From NCEH01 sp043195195 (GTDB lineage Bacteria; Pseudomonadota; Alphaproteobacteria; Rhizobiales; Xanthobacteraceae), in the NCBI RefSeq assembly GCF_043195195.1, contig NZ_JBAFWT010000020.1, positions 32,834-96,833 on the forward strand: a stretch of DNA of 64,000 bases. The letters are read 5' to 3'. The notes beneath the pieces are model-generated. The model worked only from the letters and a program-made list of their open reading frames with translations, was not told the DNA's origin and searched no databases. Below are positions 8,622-16,583 of this stretch, piece by piece (position 1 is the stretch's first letter; each line of letters starts with the position of its first letter). A program made the translations under genes and the position numbers.

Positions 8622-8665
8622 CGGCGCAGACGGGGGTTTAACATGCGGGAAAAGTGGCTTGAACG

Positions 8666-8683
8666 ATGGTGTTATTGCACCAT
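8666..8683. repeat. short inverted repeat in the rplM leader
   Basis: ATGGTG and CACCAT, 6-base arms around a 6-base spacer, lie about 140 bases upstream of rplM and just after a TTGAAC that could serve as a -35 element. It may be an operator or a chance hairpin. Confidence 0.3.
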
Positions 8684-8823
8684 TTTACTAAGCCGCTGAA
8701 ATATATGGAAAATTTACGGCCTTGGCGCGTTGACGTGTCGGGAGGGCTGGGTTACAAGCCCCGTCATTGCCGGAGCCGTGCGATCTGTCGCGGGGCCCAG
8801 CTTTCTCATTCGGAAACCAATCC

Positions 8824-9285
8824 ATGAAGACGTATTCGGCCAAGCCTGCCGAAATCGAAAAGAAATGGGTGGTGATCGACGCGACCGGCCTCGTTGTGGG
8901 CCGTCTCGCCACGATCATCGCCATGCGCCTGAAGGGCAAGCACTTGCCGCTGTACACCCCGCACGTGGACTGCGGCGACAATGTCGTCGTAGTGAACGCC
9001 GAGAAGGTGGTGCTGACCGGCCGCAAGCGCGAGCAGAAGGTCTATTACCACCACACCGGCTTCCCCGGTGGCATCAAGGAGCGCACCGCCAAGTTCCTGC
9101 TGGAAGGCCGCTTCCCTGAGCGCGTCATCGAGAAGGCCGTGGAGCGCATGCTCGCCCGCGGCCCGCTTGGCCGCAAGATCATGGGCAATCTGCGCGTCTA
9201 CAAGGGCGCTTCTCATCCGCATGAAGCGCAGCAGCCGGTCGCCCTCGACGTGGCCGCTCTCAACCGCAAGAATGTGGGGAACTGA
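8824..9285 (+). CDS. rplM: 50S ribosomal protein L13
   Basis: Ribosomal protein uL13, 153-154 residues, binding 23S rRNA early in large-subunit assembly. Signatures are VIDATGLVVGRLATIIAMRLKGK near the N-terminus, YYHHTGFPGGIKERTA in the middle, and MLARGPLGRKIMGNLRVYKG. The frame is open upstream, but MKTYSAKPAEIEKKW is the standard alphaproteobacterial start. It is followed 2 bases later by rpsI, the universal L13-S9 pair, and both should be read from a promoter in the 200-base gap upstream. Confidence 0.97.
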   Translation: MKTYSAKPAEIEKKWVVIDATGLVVGRLATIIAMRLKGKHLPLYTPHVDCGDNVVVVNAEKVVLTGRKREQKVYYHHTGFPGGIKERTAKFLLEGRFPERVIEKAVERMLARGPLGRKIMGNLRVYKGASHPHEAQQPVALDVAALNRKNVGN

Positions 9286-9287
9286 TC

Positions 9288-9764
9288 ATGGCTGAGGTTC
9301 TTCAGTCCCTCGACGCGCTCGATTCCCGCCAGGGTGTCATCGAAGAGGCGCCGGTCCATGTCCAGAAGCTGGACAAGTTCGGCCGCGCCTATGCCACCGG
9401 CAAGCGCAAGGACGCGGTCGCCCGCGTCTGGATTCGCCCCGGCACCGGCAAGATCATGGTGAACGACCGCGACGTGGTGACCTATTTCGCCCGTCCCGTT
9501 CTGCGCCTGATGATCAACCAGCCGTTCCAGGCTGCGGCCCGCGAAGAGCAGTATGATGTGGTGTGCACGGTTTCCGGCGGCGGCCTCTCCGGCCAGGCCG
9601 GCGCGCTGCGCCACGGCATTTCCCGCGCGCTCACCTATTACGAGCCGGAACTGCGCGGCCCGCTCAAGAAGGGCGGCTTCCTGACCCGCGACAGCCGCGT
9701 GGTCGAGCGCAAGAAGTACGGCCGCGCCAAGGCTCGCCGCAGCTTCCAGTTCTCGAAGCGCTGA
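9288..9764 (+). CDS. rpsI: 30S ribosomal protein S9
   Basis: Ribosomal protein uS9, 158 residues. An N-terminal extension of about 30 residues is usual in alphaproteobacteria and precedes the conserved YATGKRKDAVARVWIRPG. The C-terminus ends in the basic SFQFSKR tail that reaches the P-site tRNA. It is cotranscribed with rplM, and a strong terminator begins 32 bases after the stop. Confidence 0.97.
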   Translation: MAEVLQSLDALDSRQGVIEEAPVHVQKLDKFGRAYATGKRKDAVARVWIRPGTGKIMVNDRDVVTYFARPVLRLMINQPFQAAAREEQYDVVCTVSGGGLSGQAGALRHGISRALTYYEPELRGPLKKGGFLTRDSRVVERKKYGRAKARRSFQFSKR

Positions 9765-9796
9765 TCTTTTCCGCGTTTGCGGGATCGAAAAGAAGA

Positions 9797-9825
9797 ACGG
9801 CGGGGTTTTGCCCCGCCGTTTTTTT
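9797..9825 (+). terminator. rho-independent terminator of rplM-rpsI
   Basis: A 9-base-pair G+C-rich stem (ACGGCGGGG paired with CCCCGCCGT) with a TTTTG loop is followed by a run of seven T. It ends the ribosomal-protein transcript. Confidence 0.92.
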
Positions 9826-9938
9826 ATGCCTTGCGTTTGGTGGTGTGCCCCGGAGCGGTGGCAGCGTCGGCGTGCTGCCTGGAGGGTGGCCCAGGCGCGC
9901 GGTCCCGCGCGTCGACGCGCTGAGGGGTGGCCCGGCGC

Positions 9939-10286
9939 TCAGAAGCTCGGGGTATCGCCGGGCAGCGGGCTCCACTGACCATTGTCGGTGGGATCGCCAG
10001 GAGGCGAGGAGCCCATATAGCCGTCGAGATTCGGCGGGAAGACATAATCCTCATTGCGACCGTCGCCAGAGCTGACGTCAGGACGGATCGGCGCGCCCGG
10101 GCCGGGATCGAGATAGCTGCCCTGTGGGATCACAGGCAGGTGGATCACATTGGGATTGTGGGGTTGGATGGTGATGTGCGGCGGGTTGGAGCTTTGAGCG
10201 ACGGCGCGATCAGCTACCGCCGCGACCAGCGCGACGCCGAGCGTGCAGAGGGTGACGCCTCCGACCCAAGACCAGACCTTCTGCAT
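9939..10286 (-). CDS. small exported proline-rich hypothetical protein
   Basis: A 115-residue protein that I cannot assign to a family. Residues 1-30 form a signal peptide (hydrophobic VGGVTLCTLGVALVAAVA, then AVAQ as a likely cleavage site). The mature part is short, polar and rich in Pro, Gly, Asp and Asn, with runs such as PPHITIQPHNPNVIHLP and a closing SPLPGDTPSF. No catalytic motif is visible. The open frame runs far upstream in antisense to the phosphatase gene, but only this portion has a signal peptide and a start after a GGGGG stretch. It is divergent from the histidine phosphatase gene. Confidence 0.6.
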   Translation of the reverse strand: MQKVWSWVGGVTLCTLGVALVAAVADRAVAQSSNPPHITIQPHNPNVIHLPVIPQGSYLDPGPGAPIRPDVSSGDGRNEDYVFPPNLDGYMGSSPPGDPTDNGQWSPLPGDTPSF

Positions 10287-10412
10287 GGAAACCCCCGACA
10301 ATGGCGTCGCTCCGCATAGGCGAGGGCGCGGACATTGGCAAGCGACCGCATCGGCATGGCGCTCCGTCGGACTTTTGGTAAGGTCACCCCGCACCGCCTT
10401 GAGGGTCGATTC

Positions 10413-11264
10413 ATGCCCGCTTTTTGCTTCTCGCGCCTGGTTTTTCGCAGCCTTCTTGTTTTCGGCGTCACGGCAGCGGCTTTTTTCACGGCCCCACCCG
10501 CGGATGCTGCGCCCGCCCGCATCATCATCCTGCGGCACGGGGAGAAGCAGGATGCCTATCGCCTCTGTTCGGTCGGCAATGAAAGGGCGCGGGCGCTTGC
10601 GGCTCAATATCTCGGCAAGGGCGCTGCAAACTCCCTGTTCGCGTCCGGCGAGGGTCCGGCCGCCTTCTTCGCCGTGACGCTTCACACGATGGAACTCGCC
10701 GCGCCCGCCGCTGCCACCTGGGCCCAGCCGGTGGTTATGTATACCGCCTTGCCGAGCGCATCCGCAGGTCCGCGCGGGAAGGTGCGCAAGGCGCCAGCGC
10801 CCGGCGCGCCATCGGCCAGCGCCTCCCCACCGGCGCAACCCAAGCCGAAGAGGGCCGTGAGCGACTCGGCAAAGGCCGAGCGCAAGATGGATTTCACGCG
10901 GCTGGTCACGAGTCGCACCCAACAGGCGGTGGATGACGTGCTCTCCGATCCGCGCTGGAGCGGCAAGACCGTCGTCATGGTGTGGGAGCACGACCATATT
11001 GCCGATGCCGAACTTGAAGCCGCCAATCCCGGCGCGGCTGTCACGCTGCGCCAGTTGCTGAAGCTCGGTACGCTCCCGGAGGTGCCGGCGAGCTGGCCTT
11101 TCGCGACCTATGATTATTTCTGGATCGTAGACTTCGACGCGGACGGAAAGCCGGTGCGCTTCACCCTCAAGCGGCAGGTGTTCGAAGGCGCTTTTTCTGG
11201 TCTGCCGAGCAATGAATGGGGCGCCCCCAATGGCCTGACGGCGGCATCGCGCTGCGTATTGTGA
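10413..11264 (+). CDS. exported histidine-phosphatase-family protein
   Basis: A 283-residue protein with an N-terminal signal peptide (hydrophobic LLVFGVTAAAFFTAPPADAA, cleavage near residue 30) followed at once by RIIILRHGEKQDAY, the RHG motif of the phosphoglycerate-mutase-like superfamily. A later WEHDHIADAE (about residue 192) supplies the second catalytic histidine region. An Ala/Pro/Lys-rich insert lies between them. Secreted members may be phosphatases, but substrates are mostly unknown. The start at 10413 follows GAGGG. Confidence 0.72.
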   Translation: MPAFCFSRLVFRSLLVFGVTAAAFFTAPPADAAPARIIILRHGEKQDAYRLCSVGNERARALAAQYLGKGAANSLFASGEGPAAFFAVTLHTMELAAPAAATWAQPVVMYTALPSASAGPRGKVRKAPAPGAPSASASPPAQPKPKRAVSDSAKAERKMDFTRLVTSRTQQAVDDVLSDPRWSGKTVVMVWEHDHIADAELEAANPGAAVTLRQLLKLGTLPEVPASWPFATYDYFWIVDFDADGKPVRFTLKRQVFEGAFSGLPSNEWGAPNGLTAASRCVL

Positions 11265-11492
11265 CGGGCTGCGGTGGTGCAGCGGCAGGTGCATCGACCG
11301 TGCCTCCTCGCGTTGCCTCCCCCTTGCCATGACAGCCCGACGGAAATGCCCGGTTTGGGGAAGGCCGTAATCGATAATCCGTCCCGGCATCGCGATGTCC
11401 GTGACTACTTAAATACCGCTGAAGGAAATTCTTGTTATTCTGGTTTGGTGTGACCTAATATTGCTTACGTTGTCTATCGTCCGAGGAATTTC

Positions 11493-12761
11493 GTGTCGGA
11501 TCAAAATACTTATCTCTTAATATCATCTCTTCTTGACAGTATAGACATTGCTTTTTGTCTTTTTGATGCCGAAGATCGTACGATTCTTTGGAACTCAGCA
11601 TTTATCCGATTTTTCCCGGAGCATGCGTCTCATGTCTACACTGGTGAACCCTATCGCGAAAACCTGCGACGCTTTTACACCGGCCGGTTGACCGAAGAAG
11701 AGCTTCCGTTCATCGAGCGTTATATTGACGAAGGGGTGAGCCGTCATCGGACCCAGACGCGCCCTTTCATATTCACCCACCTCGGCCGGCGGCTTCGCGT
11801 CGCCTCGCAACCGACCCATGATGGCCAGAGGATTCGCATCTGGCATCAATTGTCGGAAGATCACGACACGCCCGAGCCGACCGCATGGAACGAGTTTCCG
11901 ATCGACTTGCTGGACTATATCGCCGACGGCGCGATGGTTCTGGACCAGAACGACAAGATCGTCGCCACCAACAAGGAGTTCCGGTCGCTTTATGACCTGG
12001 AGGACGGCGTCTCGGTGGTTGGATCGACCCTCGTTGAAGTGGTGCGGCAGGCTTGGGAAAAGGCCGGCTTCACGGAGCGCGCCGTGGAGCAGTCGATGTT
12101 GGACAACATGCTGTTCGCCGGCACGCCGTTCGAGGTCGAACTGCCCGGTGGCCGCTGGAGGCGGGTCATCGCGCGCCGCACGGCCAGCGGGATCGGTTAT
12201 TTCACCCATTCTGACATTACGGTGCTCAAGCGCGCCCTTGCCGACCTCGCGGCGATGGCCACGACCGACGGGCTGACCGGACTGGCGAACCGGCGGCGTT
12301 TCGATGCCGCGCTCGATGAGGAATGGCGCAGATGCAGCCGCGACAATGCCACCATTTCCCTGCTGCTGGTGGACATCGATCACTTTAAATCGGTGAATGA
12401 CCGCTTCGGCCACGTGGTCGGCGACAATTGCCTGCGGCGCACCGCCAGTCTCGTCCAGGAGGCCGTGCGCCGATCCGCGGATGTCGCGGCACGCTTCGGC
12501 GGCGAGGAATTCGCGATCCTGCTGTCGAATACCGGCGAAGAAGGCGCGGTCGAGGTTGGTTGCCGGGTCCGTGCAGCCATGGCGCTAGAACCCTGGGAGC
12601 AATTCCACCCGTTTCTGAAACAGGTGACCGCGAGCATCGGAATCTGCACGGCGCGGAATGCCGCGCGGCTGCACGTTTTCGATTTCATGCGCCATGCCGA
12701 CGAGGCGCTCTATCGCGCCAAGAACGGCGGCCGCGACCGGATGGAAATCCTCGTCGCGTAG
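11493..12761 (+). CDS. PAS-GGDEF diguanylate cyclase
   Basis: A 422-residue soluble protein that should make cyclic di-GMP. Two PAS-type sensor regions (about residues 10-120 and 140-245) precede a GGDEF domain (about 250-420) with the active-site motif GGEEF at 336-340 and an intact RxxD inhibitory site (RSAD) five residues before it, so product inhibition is expected. No EAL domain is present. The start is GTG with GAGGA upstream. The first 50 or so codons and the leader are visibly AT-rich compared with the rest. The stimulus is unknown; no membrane segment is seen. Confidence 0.9.
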   Translation: MSDQNTYLLISSLLDSIDIAFCLFDAEDRTILWNSAFIRFFPEHASHVYTGEPYRENLRRFYTGRLTEEELPFIERYIDEGVSRHRTQTRPFIFTHLGRRLRVASQPTHDGQRIRIWHQLSEDHDTPEPTAWNEFPIDLLDYIADGAMVLDQNDKIVATNKEFRSLYDLEDGVSVVGSTLVEVVRQAWEKAGFTERAVEQSMLDNMLFAGTPFEVELPGGRWRRVIARRTASGIGYFTHSDITVLKRALADLAAMATTDGLTGLANRRRFDAALDEEWRRCSRDNATISLLLVDIDHFKSVNDRFGHVVGDNCLRRTASLVQEAVRRSADVAARFGGEEFAILLSNTGEEGAVEVGCRVRAAMALEPWEQFHPFLKQVTASIGICTARNAARLHVFDFMRHADEALYRAKNGGRDRMEILVA

Positions 12762-12790
12762 GCCGCCCCAGCCGAGGGCGACGGCGCGTT

Positions 12791-13162
12791 TCAGGCCGCC
12801 TCGTCCGCCTCGGTTGCAAGTCGGGACGGCAGGATGACGTTCTCGTCGCCCCAGGCCTTGAGGGCGGCGATCACCGGTGCCAGGCTCCGCCCGCGCTCGG
12901 AGACGCTGTATTCCACCTTGGGCGGAACCTGCGCGAACACACGCCGCGTGATCAGCCCGTCCGCCTCCAGCTCCCGCAACTGATTGGTGAGCATGCGCTG
13001 GGTCACGCTCGGCAGGCGGCGGCGCAGCTCGCTGAAGCGCAGCGTTCCCTCGAGGAGGTGGTGGAGGATCACACCCTTCCACTTGCCGTCGATCAGGCTA
13101 AGCGTCGCTTCCACGGCGCAGCCGGGGCTGCAATCAAGCCTGTAGTGCCGGACGCGCGGCAT
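12791..13162 (-). CDS. HxlR-family transcriptional regulator
   Basis: A 123-residue winged-helix regulator. The N-terminal CSPGCAVEATLSLIDGKWKG, then FSELRRRLPSVTQRMLTNQL and the wing RRVFAQVPPKVEYSVSERG, are typical of HxlR/YodB/HypR proteins. Two cysteines near the N-terminus (about residues 11 and 15) could sense oxidation or electrophiles, as in YodB/HypR; that is inference. The start at 13162 has AAGGA 7 bases upstream, though the frame is open as far as the tRNA gene. No obvious target lies next to it. Confidence 0.88.
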   Translation of the reverse strand: MPRVRHYRLDCSPGCAVEATLSLIDGKWKGVILHHLLEGTLRFSELRRRLPSVTQRMLTNQLRELEADGLITRRVFAQVPPKVEYSVSERGRSLAPVIAALKAWGDENVILPSRLATEADEAA

Positions 13163-13330
13163 GGCGGTATCCTTTTCGGCCCTCTGGTCGCCGATGTGAC
13201 GGTTACGTGTTCGCTGAACATAAGCATCGGCGTTCGCTGCGACAACGTGAGCGAAGGGCCGGCCGAATGCCTCTGCACCGACGGCGCGAAACCGCCGGCT
13301 GCATATCCGACGACAATGATTTTGAGATGG

Positions 13331-13406
13331 TGGTGAGCCCGTCGGGATTCGAACCCGAGACCCCATGATTAAAAGTCACGTGCTCTACCGGCTGAGCTAC
13401 GGGCTC
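13331..13406 (-). tRNA. tRNA-Lys (anticodon TTT)
   Basis: A complete 76-base cloverleaf on the minus strand with encoded CCA (13331-13333). The acceptor stem is GAGCCCG/CGGGCTC, the D arm contains AGCTCAGCCGGTAGAGC, the anticodon loop is CTTTTAA, and the T arm contains GGTTCGAATCC. It should read both AAA and AAG codons. Confidence 0.96.
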
Positions 13407-13584
13407 ACTGGGCATGGGTGTTAGGCTGCGCGGGCCGCAGGGTCAAGGTGGCTAAGGGAAACTGCCTGTGTGCTGCGGCGACGACTCGCCACGGTTTTGC
13501 TGCAGTGCGCCTTATTACCGCCACCCACGCCATTGACCACATCCCCCGCCCGCGCGCACCATCCGGCTGAGAGGGAGGCCCTTC

Positions 13585-14751
13585 ATGCCCGTCATCAACC
13601 GGCTCGCGGATGCGGCCGATGAAATCACTGCCTGGCGCCGGCAGCTCCACCAGACGCCGGAGCTGCAATACGATCTGCCCGTCACATCGGCATTCGTGGC
13701 TGAGCAGTTGCGTGCCTTCGGTTGCGACGAGGTGGTGGCCGGAATCGGCCGGACGGGCGTTGTCGGGGTGATCCGCGGAAACAGCGGCGCCGGCCGCACC
13801 ATCGCGCTGCGGGCGGACATGGATGCCCTGCCGATCCTGGAGCGGACCGGCGTTGCCTATGTCTCGCAGGCGCCCGGGAAGATGCATGCCTGCGGCCACG
13901 ATGGCCACACCGCCATGCTGCTCGGCGCGGCGCGTCATCTTGCCGAGACCCGAAGCTTCGCCGGCACCGCCATCATGGTGTTCCAGCCGGCGGAGGAAGG
14001 TGGCGCGGGGGGCCGCGCCATGGTTCAGGACGGGCTGATGGAGCGGTTCGGCATCGACGAGGTCTATGGCATGCACAATCTGCCGGGCCTGCCGGTGGGC
14101 TGCTTCGGCATGCGCGAAGGGGCGATCATGGCCTCCGCCGACCACGTTGAAATCATTGTCGAGGGCAAGGGCAGCCATGCCGCGAAGCCCCACGAAGGCG
14201 TCGACGTGGTGCTGACCGGTGCCTCCATCGTGACCGCGCTGCAGCAGGTCGTGGCGCGCAATCTGGATCCGCTGGAGTCCGGCGTGGTCTCCATCGCCAT
14301 GTTCCATGCGGGCGATGCGGACAATGTGCTGCCGCCAAGCGCGAAACTCACCGGCACGCTGCGCAGCCTCTCGCCGGCGGTGCGGCTGCAATTGCGCGAA
14401 CGGGTGAAGCAGATCGCCGAGGGCGTCGCGAGCGCGTTCGGCGCCAAGGCCGAGGTGCATTTCGTGGAGGGCTATCCCGTCACCATCAACCATCCCGCCC
14501 AGACCGCTTTCGCCCAGCGCGTGGCGGAAGAGGTGGCCGGCGCGCCGCAGGTGAACGGGGCCGCCCCGCCGCTGATGGCGGCGGAGGACTTCGCCTATAT
14601 GCTGGAAGCGCGCCCAGGCGCCTATATTTTCATTGGCAACGGCCCGAGCGCCGGGCTGCACCATCCGGCCTATGATTTCGCCGATGCTGCGATCCCCTTC
14701 GGCGCTTCCTATTGGGTGCGGCTGGTGGAAAGCGCGTTGAGGGCGGGCTGA
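13585..14751 (+). CDS. M20 family amidohydrolase (hippurate hydrolase/IAA-amino acid hydrolase type)
   Basis: A 388-residue metallo-amidohydrolase of the M20D subfamily. Metal-binding and catalytic motifs are ALRADMDALPI, HACGHDGHTAMLLG and FQPAEEGGAGG. The dimerisation domain follows (GKGSHAAKPHEGVDVV), and the C-terminal AAEDFAYMLEARPGAYIFIGNG completes the site. Relatives cleave N-acyl or N-aroyl amino acids, or the auxin conjugate IAA-amino acid; the substrate here is not readable. The start has GAGGGAGG 6 bases upstream. It ends next to a 10-base tandem duplication before the convergent tusA-like gene. Confidence 0.9.
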   Translation: MPVINRLADAADEITAWRRQLHQTPELQYDLPVTSAFVAEQLRAFGCDEVVAGIGRTGVVGVIRGNSGAGRTIALRADMDALPILERTGVAYVSQAPGKMHACGHDGHTAMLLGAARHLAETRSFAGTAIMVFQPAEEGGAGGRAMVQDGLMERFGIDEVYGMHNLPGLPVGCFGMREGAIMASADHVEIIVEGKGSHAAKPHEGVDVVLTGASIVTALQQVVARNLDPLESGVVSIAMFHAGDADNVLPPSAKLTGTLRSLSPAVRLQLRERVKQIAEGVASAFGAKAEVHFVEGYPVTINHPAQTAFAQRVAEEVAGAPQVNGAAPPLMAAEDFAYMLEARPGAYIFIGNGPSAGLHHPAYDFADAAIPFGASYWVRLVESALRAG

Positions 14752-14767
14752 GCGCGGCTGAGCGCGG

Positions 14768-15043
14768 CTATTTCGCCGCCTTGCGCATGCGGAACTCGAG
14801 GATGCCGGCTTCCACCGTCCGGCCCTCGAAGATATCGCCGGTCTGCTGCGCGATATGGGGAATGTCGATGACGGACATGGGATCGGTGCAGGTCACTACC
14901 AGCCGTGCGCCCGGCGCCAACGCCGCCAGCGCCTTGCGGGTGCGCAGCGCCGGCAAGGGGCATTTGAGCCCCTTGAGGTCGAGATGCACTTCAGGTGCAG
15001 CGCTTGCCTCGGCGGGCGGCTTGCGCGGAAACGGGCCGATCAC
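14768..15043 (-). CDS. TusA-family sulfurtransferase
   Basis: A 91-residue TusA/SirA-like protein. The core DLKGLKCPLPALRTRKAL carries the family cysteine in a CPxP motif (about residue 29), followed by the short alpha/beta fold VVTCTDPMSVIDIPHIAQQTG. Such proteins relay persulfide sulfur to tRNA thiolation or molybdenum-cofactor enzymes. The GTG start overlaps the gltX stop as GTGA, so its translation is coupled to that of glutamyl-tRNA synthetase. The usual partner proteins TusBCD/E are not nearby. Confidence 0.85.
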   Translation of the reverse strand: MIGPFPRKPPAEASAAPEVHLDLKGLKCPLPALRTRKALAALAPGARLVVTCTDPMSVIDIPHIAQQTGDIFEGRTVEAGILEFRMRKAAK

Positions 15044-16455
15044 GTGGCCTGATCCTGGAGCCGCGCGAGGCTCTCTTCGCGCCCCAGCACCGCGAGAACA
15101 TCGAAGATGGGGGGCGAGGTGGTGCGCCCCGTGAGGGCGGCGCGCAGAGGCTGGGCCACGGCGCCGAGCTTGATGCCCGCCGCCGCCGCATAATCGCGCA
15201 CCACGGCCTCGGTGGCCGGCACGGTCCATTCCGCCGCCGCCAAAGCCGGCAGCAGCGCGCCGAGATGGGCCCGCGCCTCGTCGCTAAGAAGCGCGCTGGC
15301 CTTCTCCTCCAGCGGCAAGGGGCGTTCGGCGAAGATGAAGCCGGCATTGTCCAGCAGCTCCACCAGTGTTTTTGCCCGCTCCTTCAGGCCGGGCATGGCG
15401 GCGCGCAATTGCGCCTTGTGGTCCTCCGTCAGCTTCGCCAGCCGCTCGGCGCCGTCGGGCAGATAGGGGATGAGGGCGATCACGGCGTCGAACAGCTCAT
15501 CGTCAGTGCTGGCCCGGATGTAATGGCCGTTGATGTTCTCCAGCTTCTGGAAATCGAACCGCGCGGCCGAGCGGCCCACATGGTCGAGATCGAACAGCGC
15601 AATCATTTCCTCGGTGGAGAACATTTCCTGGTCGCCGTGGCTCCAGCCGAGGCGCACCAGATAATTGCGCAGGGCGGCGGGCAGATAACCCATGGCGCGA
15701 TAGGCATCGACGCCGAGCGCGCCATGGCGCTTGGAGAGCTTGGCGCCATCCGGCCCGTGGATCAGCGGGATATGGGCCATCTGCGGCACGTCCCAGCCGA
15801 GGGCGCGATAGATCTGGGTCTGGCGTGCGGCATTGGTCAGATGGTCGTCGCCGCGGATGATGTGAGTGACGGCCATGTCGTGATCGTCCACCACCACGGC
15901 GAGCATGTAAGTGGGCGTGCCGTCGGAGCGCAGCAGGACCAGATCGTCCAGATCCTTGTTCGGGAAGGTGACGGTGCCCTGCACCAGATCGTGAATCACG
16001 GTCTCGCCCTCCTGCGGGGCGCGCAGGCGGATCACCGGCTTGCGGTCGGCGGGGGCCTCGGCGGGATCGCGATCCCGCCAGCGGCCGTCATAGCGCGGCG
16101 GACGGCCTTCCTTGCGGGCGGTCTCGCGCATCTCCTCCAGCTCTTCGGCCGTGGCATAGCAAGGATAGGCATTGCCCAGCGCCAGCATGTCCGCGACCGC
16201 CTGCTGATGCCGGGCGACGCGGGAGAATTGATAGACCGTGTCGCCGTCCCATTCGATGCCGAGCCAGCTCAAGCCGTCGAGGATCGCGTCGATGGCTTCC
16301 TTGGTGGAGCGCTGGCGGTCGGTGTCCTCGATGCGCAGCAGCATCTTGCCGCCCTTGGCGCGGGCATAGAGCCAGTTGAACAGCGCGGTACGGGCGCCGC
16401 CGATGTGCAGGAAGCCCGTGGGGGAGGGAGCAAAGCGCGTAACGATCTCTGACAT
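15040..16455 (-). CDS. gltX: glutamyl-tRNA synthetase
   Basis: Class I aminoacyl-tRNA synthetase that charges tRNA-Glu, and in many alphaproteobacteria also tRNA-Gln. It has 471 residues. The HIGH-type motif is in RFAPSPTGFLHIGGARTALF at the N-terminus and the KMSKS-type motif is GAKLSKRHG near the middle. The start at MSEIVTRFAPSP is the family standard although the frame is open further upstream. It overlaps the tusA-like gene by 4 bases and is divergent from comEC, as in many Hyphomicrobiales. Confidence 0.96.
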   Translation of the reverse strand: MSEIVTRFAPSPTGFLHIGGARTALFNWLYARAKGGKMLLRIEDTDRQRSTKEAIDAILDGLSWLGIEWDGDTVYQFSRVARHQQAVADMLALGNAYPCYATAEELEEMRETARKEGRPPRYDGRWRDRDPAEAPADRKPVIRLRAPQEGETVIHDLVQGTVTFPNKDLDDLVLLRSDGTPTYMLAVVVDDHDMAVTHIIRGDDHLTNAARQTQIYRALGWDVPQMAHIPLIHGPDGAKLSKRHGALGVDAYRAMGYLPAALRNYLVRLGWSHGDQEMFSTEEMIALFDLDHVGRSAARFDFQKLENINGHYIRASTDDELFDAVIALIPYLPDGAERLAKLTEDHKAQLRAAMPGLKERAKTLVELLDNAGFIFAERPLPLEEKASALLSDEARAHLGALLPALAAAEWTVPATEAVVRDYAAAAGIKLGAVAQPLRAALTGRTTSPPIFDVLAVLGREESLARLQDQAT

Positions 16456-16583
16456 GAAGGTCCGCCGAAAAGGGGGTCTGGAGCGGGGCGGCGCGCCGCC
16501 GGAGGTGCCGTATGGACCGGCGGCATGTGGCGCGCGGGCGGCGCCCGTGTAGCATAGGCCGGCGCGTTGGGGAACGCGGGGGC

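Noticed and set aside
10287..11390. N-terminal extension of the small exported protein
   Set aside because: The open frame continues, but it is antisense to the histidine phosphatase and the signal peptide marks the true start at 10286.
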